Shown here: piece after piece, positions 44,294-52,623 of the stretch
How positions within the stretch are numbered: the first letter of the stretch is position 1
Layout: every line of letters starts with the position of its first letter
Assembly: GCA_964402065.1 (NCBI GenBank)
Contig: CAYOAN010000004.1
Location: forward strand, 62,001 to 126,000
Source of the DNA: CAIWMF01 sp964402065
GTDB lineage: Bacteria; Verrucomicrobiota; Verrucomicrobiia; Chthoniobacterales; UBA6821
Direction of reading: 5' to 3'
Length of the DNA: 64,000 bases
Position numbers and translations under genes: made by a program
The notes under the pieces: model-generated
Told to the model about the DNA's origin: nothing
The model's database searches: none
The model's input: only the letters and a program-made list of their open reading frames with translations

Positions 44294-46210
44294 ATGAACA
44301 AAATAGCTATCCCCCTCCTGCTACCTCTTTTTTTAATTGCTTCTTCATTTACTCTCAGAGGAATGAGTTCATTCGACGGGGGGCAGAAAGGAAAAAGAGG
44401 TGCTAACTGGAATCAAGTAGGCCAAGGGGAGGGGGAGATAGAATTCTCTTCACGTACAGCTTCTAATAGCCCAGCTAGCAGTGAACATGATAATCAACAG
44501 ACATATCAAGATGATAGACCCCCTCAGATAGGTAACGATCAAAACGCTCAACATGTTCGGAGGGGGAGAGAAGCGCAAAATCGCATTAACGGCGATGAAC
44601 GATTGAGGATTATAGAAGAGGCTCAACAGGCTATTCAAGAATCACTAACGCATTGTAGTGCTGCTTCAAGCTGTTTTTTTTCTGATCTAAAACCTATTCA
44701 AGATGCCTTAAAGGCTCTTTCCTCTAAGCAGGAAGAAGCTCTCACTGGTTTGAGAGAGGTTAATATAAATGAACTTAATGAACTGCTTAAAAAGGCCCAA
44801 GAAGCTTGTGGCATGGAGGCAACAACTCAAGGTGAAGCCAACCTGGATGAACAGCTGCAACGGCAGTTAGAACAGTGCCAAGCAATAAGTGATTACATTT
44901 TGAGCACGGTTGTTCCTTTCGATCATCGTGATCCTCTTCACCCTTCTAAGTGGTGCATTACAGATGCTATGACTTTTCCTCTAATACTTCCTACAGCTTT
45001 TGGTATGCCGACGTCAGACTGTTTAATGGCAGGAGTAGGAGCTAATCTGATAGGTACTTTAACAGCATCTCCTTGGCTATTTGATAGAATAGCAAGAAAA
45101 GGGAGCGGGCTTCTTTGTGCTAAGTCTCCAGAAAAGTACCGACAAACAATAGATGCCTTTTCTTCTTTTTTTAGGAAATACATGGCTGACTCTGATTACC
45201 TCGGTTACTACCTCCCTGGCTGGGTATTTCTTAAGATTGTTAATAAAGACCCAGAGTTTTTAAAATCTTTTATTACTTCTCGTGGAATACTAGGGAGCAT
45301 GGCAAGAGAGGGAACGTTATTAGCTGGATTTATCATTCCAAGTTCGCTTGCGAGAAAGGCGACTTCTCTTTTCATACAAAGCCCACTTTGTCGAAATTCA
45401 TTGTCAGAAGAAGCTGGGATTATCACTGCTAAGGAGCCTGAGAGATCACTCTCATGCGAAGCTTTTCGAGGAGTGACTGCAAGATTTCTTCCTGACATTA
45501 TGGCTGCGACGACGCGGAGTTTTTTAAGTAATTTATATGACCATTACCAAGGAAAAATCACAATGGAAGAAGTCTATAGTAAGACTGCTTATAGTGCTGG
45601 AGTTTATACTGTGGCAACAATGGGATTTTATGCTCTTTATCGATTAGCAGAAGTGATGATGTGGCGTTCTTACCCAACCCAAGCGCGTTATCAAGAGTAT
45701 GCAGCTAGAGATAAAGCTTCACTTGAAAAATTAGAGAGTGTGCTTAATAGCGTTGCCCCTGAAACAGGGGGCGCAACAAATACAACCAACGCGCTGTCTC
45801 CTCGTGATATCGTAATGCTTTCTCAGTCGTTACAATTCTTAAATTCTCCGGTGACTAATTTCTTAGGAGATCCGATTTATCGAATGACTTCTACGAGTTC
45901 CAATGCGCTTCGCGCTCTAGATGCTATTAAATTATTAAAAAGAGCAGTTCCTTCTTTAACTAGCGATGATGCTACTGAAAAAGAAGAAGCTTATTCAACT
46001 TTGCAAATCATTAGTAACTACCTTGCTCAAAATGGAGATATAGAAACAGGTAATCCCTCAAGCAACGATGAAACAACACGAATAGTTCCCTTCTCAAATG
46101 AAATTAGGCTCGATGCTTTAATAAATTTATTTAACAGTTTCTCTGCATCTAGCCCTAGCAGAAAGATGCCTCACCCCTACAATGCTATTAATGGGGCGCC
46201 TGATAGTTAA
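44294..46210 (+). CDS. Unknown exported protein, 638 residues
   Basis: Signal peptide (KIAIPLLLPLFLIASSFTLR) followed by a glycine-, asparagine- and glutamine-rich low-complexity stretch to about residue 95 that includes VRRGRE. Then come helices with cysteines (THCSAASSCFFSDLK) and a hydrophobic central part with several membrane-like segments (LILPTAFGMPTSDCLMAGVG, AYSAGVYTVATMGFYALYRL). The C-terminus is helical. No family recognised. The open frame begins with a TTG at 44213, but the ATG at 44294 puts the signal peptide at the very N-terminus. The general layout (signal, low-complexity linker, hydrophobic middle, helical tail) matches the 630-residue protein at 12.1-14.0 kb. Confidence 0.62.
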   Translation: MNKIAIPLLLPLFLIASSFTLRGMSSFDGGQKGKRGANWNQVGQGEGEIEFSSRTASNSPASSEHDNQQTYQDDRPPQIGNDQNAQHVRRGREAQNRINGDERLRIIEEAQQAIQESLTHCSAASSCFFSDLKPIQDALKALSSKQEEALTGLREVNINELNELLKKAQEACGMEATTQGEANLDEQLQRQLEQCQAISDYILSTVVPFDHRDPLHPSKWCITDAMTFPLILPTAFGMPTSDCLMAGVGANLIGTLTASPWLFDRIARKGSGLLCAKSPEKYRQTIDAFSSFFRKYMADSDYLGYYLPGWVFLKIVNKDPEFLKSFITSRGILGSMAREGTLLAGFIIPSSLARKATSLFIQSPLCRNSLSEEAGIITAKEPERSLSCEAFRGVTARFLPDIMAATTRSFLSNLYDHYQGKITMEEVYSKTAYSAGVYTVATMGFYALYRLAEVMMWRSYPTQARYQEYAARDKASLEKLESVLNSVAPETGGATNTTNALSPRDIVMLSQSLQFLNSPVTNFLGDPIYRMTSTSSNALRALDAIKLLKRAVPSLTSDDATEKEEAYSTLQIISNYLAQNGDIETGNPSSNDETTRIVPFSNEIRLDALINLFNSFSASSPSRKMPHPYNAINGAPDS

Positions 46211-46274
46211 TAGTCATAGTTAAAGAAGGAGTTAGGAGAAGGATTGGATTCTTATAAGAAAAAAAGATAGCTGT

Positions 46275-46438
46275 TATAGTCAAATTACTTAGAAATTACA
46301 GGAAAGAATGCAGCGATTTTTAGAAAAGGCGAGGCCGAAGACCGAGCGCTATCTCAACGATAACGTGATGGGATGAGAACGCTGCTTGCTTCTAAATAAG
46401 ATCAAGTCCATTTATTGTCATTGCTAAGTAATTTGACT
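46275..46438 (+). mobile_element. Family B inverted-repeat element, copy 2
   Basis: A second family B copy of about 164 bp, starting TAGTCAAATTACTTAGAAAT and ending CTAAGTAATTTGACTA. The left flank is TA and the right flank CA, so the duplication has decayed by one base or insertion was imprecise. The core (AGGCCGAAGACC, GCTATCTCAACGATAACG, GGGATGAGAACGCTGCTTG) matches the 42382 copy closely. It lies between two convergent genes. Confidence 0.82.
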
Positions 46439-46490
46439 ACAGACTAAATATTAGCTTGCTGTCTGAATTTAGAGAGAATAACCACATGCT

Positions 46491-47213
46491 CTAAAATAAG
46501 GGAGGGATTTCTCCAAGACGTTTAGGGCGTAAGACTCGAGATTTAGTGATCAGACCATGTTGCACGCAATATTCCGAAATCGTTGCTACAATTTCTCTGG
46601 CTGTACGACGCCGATCTGTAGAAATGCCACTGCCCAAGCCTCCAGCTGATGACCCTCCTACATTGATCAAGGTTGCTGGAAGCGTCAAAGGAGCAATCGG
46701 AGCAAAAGCCGCTACTGCACCTGGAAGAACTCCTGATCCACCTGTTGTGCTCATCGTTAACAAAAGCTCCGGAGATGATTTTGAGAGATCAAATAATTGA
46801 GCGGTTGTTTCCATGCTCGTTTTTCCAAGGCCACATCCAATTCCAGCACGTAAAAGACGATTGCCGCCATTGACTAAGTCAAAAGATCCTTTGAGCACCC
46901 AATAATTTCCACAAGGCGGAGCTTCGTCAGGAGTAATGAGCTTCGCAGGGAGAATGCGTTTGGTAAGACGCTCTATGAGATCTTCTGCAAGGTGTACTTG
47001 CTCTTGCTCAATAAGGTGTTCCAGTTTTTTTCCTTTTTGACTAACACGAAAACAGGAAGGGGGAGCTTGGAATTTTTCTACGTAAATCACTTCAGGAAGT
47101 TGCTGAGGAAGGGCCTCTCCAGGAGAAGTGCTTTTGATGCTGACGGAGGCGCATCCTAATAATAAAAAAGAAAAAAACAAAAAAAGGGGGCGCAAAAACA
47201 AAGAGGTATTCAA
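46491..47213 (-). CDS. Outer-membrane-type lipoprotein (DUF4410-like)
   Basis: A 240-residue lipoprotein: signal NTSLFLRPLFLFFSFLLLGC with a lipobox LLLGC and the acylated cysteine at 21. The mature part has VEKFQAPPSCFRV, then NYWVLKGSFDLVNGGNRLLR and AGIGCGLGKTSMETTAQLFD, a pattern like DUF4410 proteins. A glycine-rich stretch follows. The start codon is TTG at 47213; there is no ATG nearby. It is downstream of the porin on the same strand, separated by a pair of hairpins, so it likely has its own promoter. Confidence 0.62.
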   Translation of the reverse strand: MNTSLFLRPLFLFFSFLLLGCASVSIKSTSPGEALPQQLPEVIYVEKFQAPPSCFRVSQKGKKLEHLIEQEQVHLAEDLIERLTKRILPAKLITPDEAPPCGNYWVLKGSFDLVNGGNRLLRAGIGCGLGKTSMETTAQLFDLSKSSPELLLTMSTTGGSGVLPGAVAAFAPIAPLTLPATLINVGGSSAGGLGSGISTDRRRTAREIVATISEYCVQHGLITKSRVLRPKRLGEIPPLF

Positions 47214-47308
47214 GAAGAGTGAGTATAAATTCTCTTTTCTTGTAATAGAATAAAAAAAGCCACACAGGCTAATTCAAATGGCATAAAGACTGATAAAAGA
47301 AGAAAAGT

Positions 47309-47422
47309 AGGATGAAGAGTTTTTAAGCACGCTTGCTTAAAAGCGCTTTGCTCCCTTCATCCTTTACCTTAACTAGTTCATATGCTTGCCTCTGCTTACT
47401 TCCTGCAAAGGGGCAAGCATAT
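47309..47422 (-). terminator. Two hairpins downstream of the porin gene
   Basis: Two stable hairpins follow the porin stop codon. The first has arms ATATGCTTGCC (47380-47390) and GGCAAGCATAT (47412-47422). The second has outer arms AGGATGAAG (47309-47317) and CTTCATCCT (47355-47363), with inner arms TTTTAAGC (47321-47328) and GCTTAAAA (47335-47342). On the minus strand the second is followed by a T-rich stretch, as expected of an intrinsic terminator. Confidence 0.6.
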
Positions 47423-47435
47423 CTTTTTAATACAA

Positions 47436-48953
47436 CTAGAAAGTAAGTCCCACCTGGGCTCCTAGGACCAACGCATTAGGAATGTGACCTGTACCACCTG
47501 GGTTAACAATGTATTGAAGGTCAGGCTGAACATAGAAAAAACGAGTGAAGTTAATGCGATATCCAAGTTCAGAAACCATTTCGTAGGTAGGATCTCCTAA
47601 ACCTTGGCTTTGTTGACTTGACTGATAAGAAGGACTAAATCCGCCAAAACCAAGCCCAAAAATAGTACTATCATTGATGCGTCCAGGAATGAGTCCTTGA
47701 TAGATACAACCACCTTTAGCTTGATAAGTCATAATCGAAACACTTGCTTCTGGTGAATAAGCCAACTCGGTCCAGAGAATAAGGCCAGCTTCTGATAAAG
47801 GGTTGGGACGATAAACCATCTGGTCTGCATGAAGATAAAAAGCATACGCGTTATCTAGGTCAGAGCTGCTTGTAAATTGAGCAGTTCCAGCAGTCGTATA
47901 GTAGGAACCGACAAAATAATGGCCTGGCAATTTTTTCAATTGAGCAAGGTCAACAGGATTTTTGAATGACTTATCATCAGATTTGCCATCAGTTTGTTGA
48001 TCGTCTTTTTTTCCTTGGTCAAAAATAGAACAGCTGCCAGGGCTGCAAAATTCAGGATTCCAGCTGTATTGGGCAAACATAGAAACACCATCATTAGGAT
48101 AAAAATTCCAGTTTAACCCGTTAACAGAGTTAGCTGTAGCCTGATAAACTCCATACCGAAGATCAGTATCATGAGTAAGTCTGAGTTTTAAGCGGCTTCC
48201 CCAGCTCGCATTCGGGCTCCAAGTCGTTCTCATATTAGTGGGAGCAGCTTGTAGACTTCCAACGTAGTTCCATAACAAAGGTGAATTATCAAACTCATCC
48301 ATTGCACAGCAGCGTCCAAATATCCAGTTCACACGGCCATCCAAGATGTCTTGATTCCAATAAAGGTTTACCCATTTCATGGTTTGACCTCCTACAATTC
48401 CATTTACTGTAAATTGATTGCCAATATGATTCCCCGAAGAAAGGTTTTCTTGCCATCCACCATCTTGTTGCATGGCACTCATGATAAAATGACCACCTTT
48501 CCATCCAAATAATTTTTCTGTTTCGATTAAAAGCGAAAAAGAAATGTTGTCAGCATAGGTACATGTTTGGCTATTTCCACCAACAGGGTTACCGATAACG
48601 AGTCCGGTATATACAGTGGAAAAGTCGAATCCATGTTCGTGCAAAAAATCACGAGGTCCAAACCAGTTACCAGAGGCATATTGGAGTTCTTTGATGGTGT
48701 GCGGCATTGCAGGCATTGGTTGGAATGCCGAAATTTTGTGCTGTTGTGGGGACGTAGGATCAAACATCTGCATGAACAACTCATCATCCTCTTTTTGTTC
48801 TGTAAGAGCAGCTCCAATTCCATCTGTAATCATTGCCAATCCCCGTGCTCTTCGGTGAAGTTCTGGTGCTGGAGAGGGCGTAGGTGTTGGCTCAGCAACT
48901 GGTTGATTAGAGCTGACAAGAGTAGCCATGAGGAGAGCAAATGGTAACATCAT
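47436..48953 (-). CDS. OprB-family carbohydrate-selective porin
   Basis: A 505-residue outer-membrane protein. Features are a leader, a proline-rich linker (PTPTPSPAP), ASGNWFGPRDFLHEHGFDFS as in OprB proteins, alternating beta strands with aromatic residues, FGRCCAMDEFDNSPLLWNYV and a terminal strand ending LGAQVGLTF with the final phenylalanine needed for barrel assembly. It would let sugars through the outer membrane. An aspartate-, lysine- and glutamine-rich insert (KKDDQQTDGKSDDKS) interrupts the middle. It could pair functionally with the sugar porter at 15.3 kb. The start is the ATG at 48953 or the adjacent 48950. Confidence 0.8.
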   Translation of the reverse strand: MMLPFALLMATLVSSNQPVAEPTPTPSPAPELHRRARGLAMITDGIGAALTEQKEDDELFMQMFDPTSPQQHKISAFQPMPAMPHTIKELQYASGNWFGPRDFLHEHGFDFSTVYTGLVIGNPVGGNSQTCTYADNISFSLLIETEKLFGWKGGHFIMSAMQQDGGWQENLSSGNHIGNQFTVNGIVGGQTMKWVNLYWNQDILDGRVNWIFGRCCAMDEFDNSPLLWNYVGSLQAAPTNMRTTWSPNASWGSRLKLRLTHDTDLRYGVYQATANSVNGLNWNFYPNDGVSMFAQYSWNPEFCSPGSCSIFDQGKKDDQQTDGKSDDKSFKNPVDLAQLKKLPGHYFVGSYYTTAGTAQFTSSSDLDNAYAFYLHADQMVYRPNPLSEAGLILWTELAYSPEASVSIMTYQAKGGCIYQGLIPGRINDSTIFGLGFGGFSPSYQSSQQSQGLGDPTYEMVSELGYRINFTRFFYVQPDLQYIVNPGGTGHIPNALVLGAQVGLTF

Positions 48954-49194
48954 AGTTTTTCAGAAGGATTAAGGATTTAAAAAGAAGCAGCGAATGATGA
49001 TAAAAGAAGATGCTAAATGATGTGATTTATTTAATAGGAATGGAAAGAATAAATGAAATTAATTATTTAATAGATGGGTATATGGCCTAACATGACTTTA
49101 TCATGGGAGCAAGAAAATAAGTGTAAAAATCAAATTTTTTTTAAGATTGATTTCAAGCAGAGTGAAGGGTACTCTTTTTTGCTTCTCACCTCAT

Positions 49195-49269
49195 GCGCGG
49201 TTAGCTCAGCGGTAGAGCACTACACTGACACTGTAGGGGTCGGCAGTTCGAACCTGCCATCGCGCACCA
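49195..49269 (+). tRNA. tRNA-Val (anticodon GAC)
   Basis: A 75-nt cloverleaf with encoded CCA at 49267-49269. Acceptor GCGCGGT paired with ATCGCGC, D arm AGCTCAGCGGTAGAGC, anticodon stem CTACA/TGTAG with loop CTGACAC (anticodon GAC, codons GTC and GTT), T arm GGCAGTTCGAACCTGCC. It ends 8 bp before the convergent ceramide-reductase-like gene. Confidence 0.92.
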
Positions 49270-49276
49270 CTTGCTT

Positions 49277-50266
49277 TTACGCAAGCTTCAGCCACCGTGC
49301 TGTCTCCTCTAACGCTTCGCGCAACGTTTTTTGTGCTTGCCATCCAAAGTGATGTTGGAAACGAGTTCCATCAGTAACCCATCGTTGGGGCAAAATTTCT
49401 TTGATACGATCTCTTCCGAGGCTTTGGAAAGGTTGCTGCAAGGCTGGAATGCGATCAGCAACGAGGGAAATTGATTGTAATAAGAAATGAGGCACCGGAA
49501 GGGTGACGCCTCGCTTTTGTAACACTTCTGCGGCTGTTTGAATCAATTCTAAATCGGTGATGATTTGAGAATGGGCGATAAAATAGGGCTGTGCAGAGGG
49601 TTCTTTCCAATCTCGAGTTGCTGCAATCAAGAGTGCGTCACAAAGATCACCCACTTCAATCCAGCTATATTCTTTGGGCTTGAGTCCTGGCTTTATACGG
49701 AGGGGAGAACGCGCCATTTGAAAAAGTGGAATAGTGGCAGCATCGCGAGGCCCAAGAATAATGGGGGGGCGTATGATAAGTAGTCGATCTGCGTAACGAT
49801 GGTACAGCTTTTGCTCCATTGCCAACTTAGATTCTCCATACCATGAAACAGGCTTGTCTACGTGATCATAGTTGCGTGCAGCATATGAGGGCGGTGTTGG
49901 GCCGGCTGCTGAAAGCGATGAAAGAACGATAAGGCGTGTTTCGTTAGGAAGCTGTTCAAAGAGTTGTAGCGTTCCTTCGACATGTGTTTTAAAGTAGTCT
50001 GCTCGCTGACGAGAAAAAGTTAATCCAGCGCAATGAATGACTAAATCAGGAGCTGGCGATCCTGCCAAATTCCAAATATTGTTTTTAACAGTGCAAAGGC
50101 GAACTCGATTTGGAAGTTTCTCGATTCCTTCCTTAGCAAGTTGAGACAACAATTTTTCTTTGCTCCGAACTGGAAGGAGAATATCAGAAAAAAAACTTTC
50201 CTGAAGAAGCCGTAGCAGTAAATTGCGTCCTACAAAACCTGTCGAACCAGTGAGGAGGAGCTTCAC
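49277..50266 (-). CDS. NAD-dependent epimerase/reductase, candidate ceramide reductase (CerR-like)
   Basis: A 329-residue extended short-chain dehydrogenase. The nucleotide-binding TGSTGFVGRNLLLRLL is at the N-terminus, CAGLTFSRQRADYFKTHVEG and LSSLSAAGP follow, and the catalytic YxxxK is in SWYGESKLAM. In bacteria such as Caulobacter an epimerase-like enzyme (CerR) reduces the 3-oxo group of oxidised ceramide. The case for that role here is the order: it follows a GNAT acyltransferase and a serine-palmitoyltransferase-like gene on the same strand, with a GTGA overlap to the former. A nucleotide-sugar epimerase remains possible on sequence alone. Confidence 0.68.
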   Translation of the reverse strand: MKLLLTGSTGFVGRNLLLRLLQESFFSDILLPVRSKEKLLSQLAKEGIEKLPNRVRLCTVKNNIWNLAGSPAPDLVIHCAGLTFSRQRADYFKTHVEGTLQLFEQLPNETRLIVLSSLSAAGPTPPSYAARNYDHVDKPVSWYGESKLAMEQKLYHRYADRLLIIRPPIILGPRDAATIPLFQMARSPLRIKPGLKPKEYSWIEVGDLCDALLIAATRDWKEPSAQPYFIAHSQIITDLELIQTAAEVLQKRGVTLPVPHFLLQSISLVADRIPALQQPFQSLGRDRIKEILPQRWVTDGTRFQHHFGWQAQKTLREALEETARWLKLA

Positions 50267-51414
50267 AGTTGCTTCTCAAAAATCTGGTACGTCCGATCGC
50301 GATAGCCATTCATCAATTCAGCTCCTTCTAGGATTTCTGTGTTGTTGGCTTCTACCCATGAAACTTCAGACCGTTCATAACGAGCTTTAGTGCGAACATA
50401 AGCTTCATAAAACAAGAGAGCACTAAGACCTTTATCCCGGTATTCAGGATCCACACCAAGGACGCAGAGGCGAGCATCTTTTGGCCTTTGGAACTGAATA
50501 CGTAATGCCATTTCTAAAAATCGTAAGAGCCCCTTGCGACCCCGTGCTGCATGAAAAAGTTCATTCACATTAGGCAATGAGAGACTGAAGGCAACATCAC
50601 GACTATTTGTATGAGCAAATAAGATCAAGCTTGGATCAGCAATTGCCTTCAAGTCATCTGCAGCGTGTAACAGATCATCCAGCGACATAGGATAAAACCC
50701 CCAGTTGCGATCAAGCGTTCTGTTATACAGGCGATGGATAATTTCCATTTCCTTTTTTAAATTTTTCATGTCAATGCTACGAATCGAAACATTATTCCTT
50801 CTTTTTAAGCGTGTGACGATTTTGTTGACACGGTCTGGGGTTTCTTTTTGTAGAGGGATCATCCAAGCATAGAGCGTGCGTACAGGTTCTAGCCCGACTT
50901 GATGATAAAGGGTTGCGTAGTAAGAAGGGTTCCAGGGCATGGAAACAAAGGTCGGAGCATGAAATCCTTCCGTTAATACTCCGCAATCGTCATTAATAGA
51001 GGGATTATAGGGACCTCTCATCACTTTCATTCCTTCTTCTCGAAGGATCTTTGCTGCTGTATCAATTAAAGCTTTGGCAACGGCTGGATCATTAATGCAA
51101 TCGAAGAAACCAAAAAAACCAACAAGATCTTTGTTGTAGTTATTATGAGAGCGATTGATGATGGCAGCAATTCGTCCAACGGGTTTGCCATTTCTAAAAG
51201 CAATCAATGGAATAATAGAACCATGTTGCTTACAAAAAGCTCCTGTTGGTTCAATAAGTTTAACAACGCTTCCAGGAAAAGGAGGAGTAAAATGTGGCTC
51301 TTTAGCGTGTAGAAGCTCTGGGATATTTTCAAACAGTTTTCTATCACTCTTGCTCTTGCAAGGCAAAATCGAAAACGTTGCGTCGGCGGCCTGGTTGTGT
51401 GTAGACGGGATCAT
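50263..51414 (-). CDS. GNAT-fold acyltransferase, candidate bacterial ceramide synthase (bCerS-like)
   Basis: A 383-residue protein with an N-acetyltransferase-like domain. The CoA-binding motif A appears as LCVLGVDPEYRDKGLSALLF near the C-terminus, and a second GNAT-like half occurs earlier (GKPVGRIAAIINRSHNNYNK, FFGFFDCINDPAVAKALIDT). Size and gene position match the GNAT-type bacterial ceramide synthase that acylates the amine of 3-ketosphinganine. It overlaps the serine-palmitoyltransferase-like gene by 71 bp and the reductase by 4 bp, a strong sign of coupled expression. The ATG at 51414 lies inside the upstream gene; a shorter TTG start near 51366 is possible. Confidence 0.66.
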   Translation of the reverse strand: MIPSTHNQAADATFSILPCKSKSDRKLFENIPELLHAKEPHFTPPFPGSVVKLIEPTGAFCKQHGSIIPLIAFRNGKPVGRIAAIINRSHNNYNKDLVGFFGFFDCINDPAVAKALIDTAAKILREEGMKVMRGPYNPSINDDCGVLTEGFHAPTFVSMPWNPSYYATLYHQVGLEPVRTLYAWMIPLQKETPDRVNKIVTRLKRRNNVSIRSIDMKNLKKEMEIIHRLYNRTLDRNWGFYPMSLDDLLHAADDLKAIADPSLILFAHTNSRDVAFSLSLPNVNELFHAARGRKGLLRFLEMALRIQFQRPKDARLCVLGVDPEYRDKGLSALLFYEAYVRTKARYERSEVSWVEANNTEILEGAELMNGYRDRTYQIFEKQL

Positions 51415-52600
51415 CGAAGGTTCCTAGTTCACGGGCTAACTTTGCAAAGATTTCTAAAATGAAATCGAGATCTTTTTCTGTGTGCGTTGACATAAAGCTG
51501 GTCCGCACGATGGCTTCACCGTAACGAACAGCTGGGTAGATTGCTGGGGTTGCAAAAATTCCTTCTTCAAAAAGACGTTGCACAAAAGTAAAGGCCTTAG
51601 CCTCACTTCCAATCAAAATTGGAACAATTGGAGTTTGTGTTGAGCCGATGTTAAAGCCAATAGATTTAAAACCAGCATGCATTTTATGCGTATTCTTCCA
51701 AAGTTGCTCAATGCGTTCTGATTCGCTTTGCATGATTTCAAGAGCCTTGAGAACACCTCCTACTACAGCGGGTGCAAGAGCCGCCGTAAAAATAAAACAA
51801 CGAGATTTGTGTTTTAAAAACTCAATCATCTCGCGAGAACCTGCTATAAAGCCGCCCATAGAACCAAGCGATTTAGAAAATGTTCCCATGACTATCTCAA
51901 CATCATCGTTGACTCCAAAGTGATGTGCTGTGCCACGTCCTTGTGGTCCAAGAACACCAAGGGAATGGGCTTCGTCCACATACATGACGCCGCCATATTC
52001 TTTGGTAACTTCAATCATTGCTGGTAGGTCAGCAATATCTCCTGACATGCTAAAAACACCATCCATAACGACCATTTTTCCAGCATCTTCAGGTAAACGT
52101 TTTAAACGATTTCGTAAAGCAGCTGCTGAATTGTGGCGATAGGGAATTAAGCGTGCAACAGAAGTTTGGCATCCTTCAATGATACTAGCGTGATTTTCAC
52201 GATCGCAAATAATGGCATCTTCTGCTTCAGTCAACGCGGTGAGAGCTCCTTGATTAGCAAAAAAACCAGTTGAAAAAAGAAGTACAGCTTCTCGTTGTAA
52301 AAAATCAGCCAATGCCTCTTCTAATTGCTCATGCAAACTAATTGTTCCATTGAGTAAGCGAGATCCAGTGCAACCAGCTCCAAAGCGACGTGTGGCGTCA
52401 CAAGCAGCTTCTATAACACGTGGATCCTGAGCGAGTCCCAAATAGTTGTTGGAACCGATCATGATTTTCTGCTTTCCCTCACAGATTACATGATTTCCTT
52501 CACTGTCATCAATACGTCGAAAGTAAGGATAAAATCCTTGGGCACGTGCATCAGCGGAGTCACGATACTCGCGGCATTTTTTAAAAAGATCTTTGGCCAT
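51344..52600 (-). CDS. Serine palmitoyltransferase-like alpha-oxoamine synthase
   Basis: A 418-residue PLP-dependent enzyme of the alpha-oxoamine synthase family (serine palmitoyltransferase, BioF, KBL, HemA). It has GSNNYLGLAQDPRVIEAA, GAGCTGSRLLNGTISLHEQL, DEAHSLGVLGPQGRGTAHHF and MGTFSKSLGSMGGF with the PLP lysine at residue 243. BioF or KBL would show a similar core. The coupled acyltransferase and reductase genes and the length of about 418 favour serine palmitoyltransferase, the first step of sphingolipid synthesis: serine plus an acyl-CoA or acyl-ACP gives 3-ketosphinganine. Confidence 0.74.
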   Translation of the reverse strand: MAKDLFKKCREYRDSADARAQGFYPYFRRIDDSEGNHVICEGKQKIMIGSNNYLGLAQDPRVIEAACDATRRFGAGCTGSRLLNGTISLHEQLEEALADFLQREAVLLFSTGFFANQGALTALTEAEDAIICDRENHASIIEGCQTSVARLIPYRHNSAAALRNRLKRLPEDAGKMVVMDGVFSMSGDIADLPAMIEVTKEYGGVMYVDEAHSLGVLGPQGRGTAHHFGVNDDVEIVMGTFSKSLGSMGGFIAGSREMIEFLKHKSRCFIFTAALAPAVVGGVLKALEIMQSESERIEQLWKNTHKMHAGFKSIGFNIGSTQTPIVPILIGSEAKAFTFVQRLFEEGIFATPAIYPAVRYGEAIVRTSFMSTHTEKDLDFILEIFAKLARELGTFDDPVYTQPGRRRNVFDFALQEQE

Positions 52601-52623
52601 TGCAGGAAAATAAAGAAGTGACT

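Noticed and set aside
48567..48947. A 126-codon plus-strand open frame
   Set aside because: It is antisense to the porin gene, whose protein features are clear.
51344..52600. 8-amino-7-oxononanoate synthase (BioF) as the identity of the alpha-oxoamine synthase
   Set aside because: bioA is in the window, but the two genes are 17 kb apart, and this gene overlaps a GNAT acyltransferase and a reductase. The context and length fit serine palmitoyltransferase better. It is kept as an alternative.
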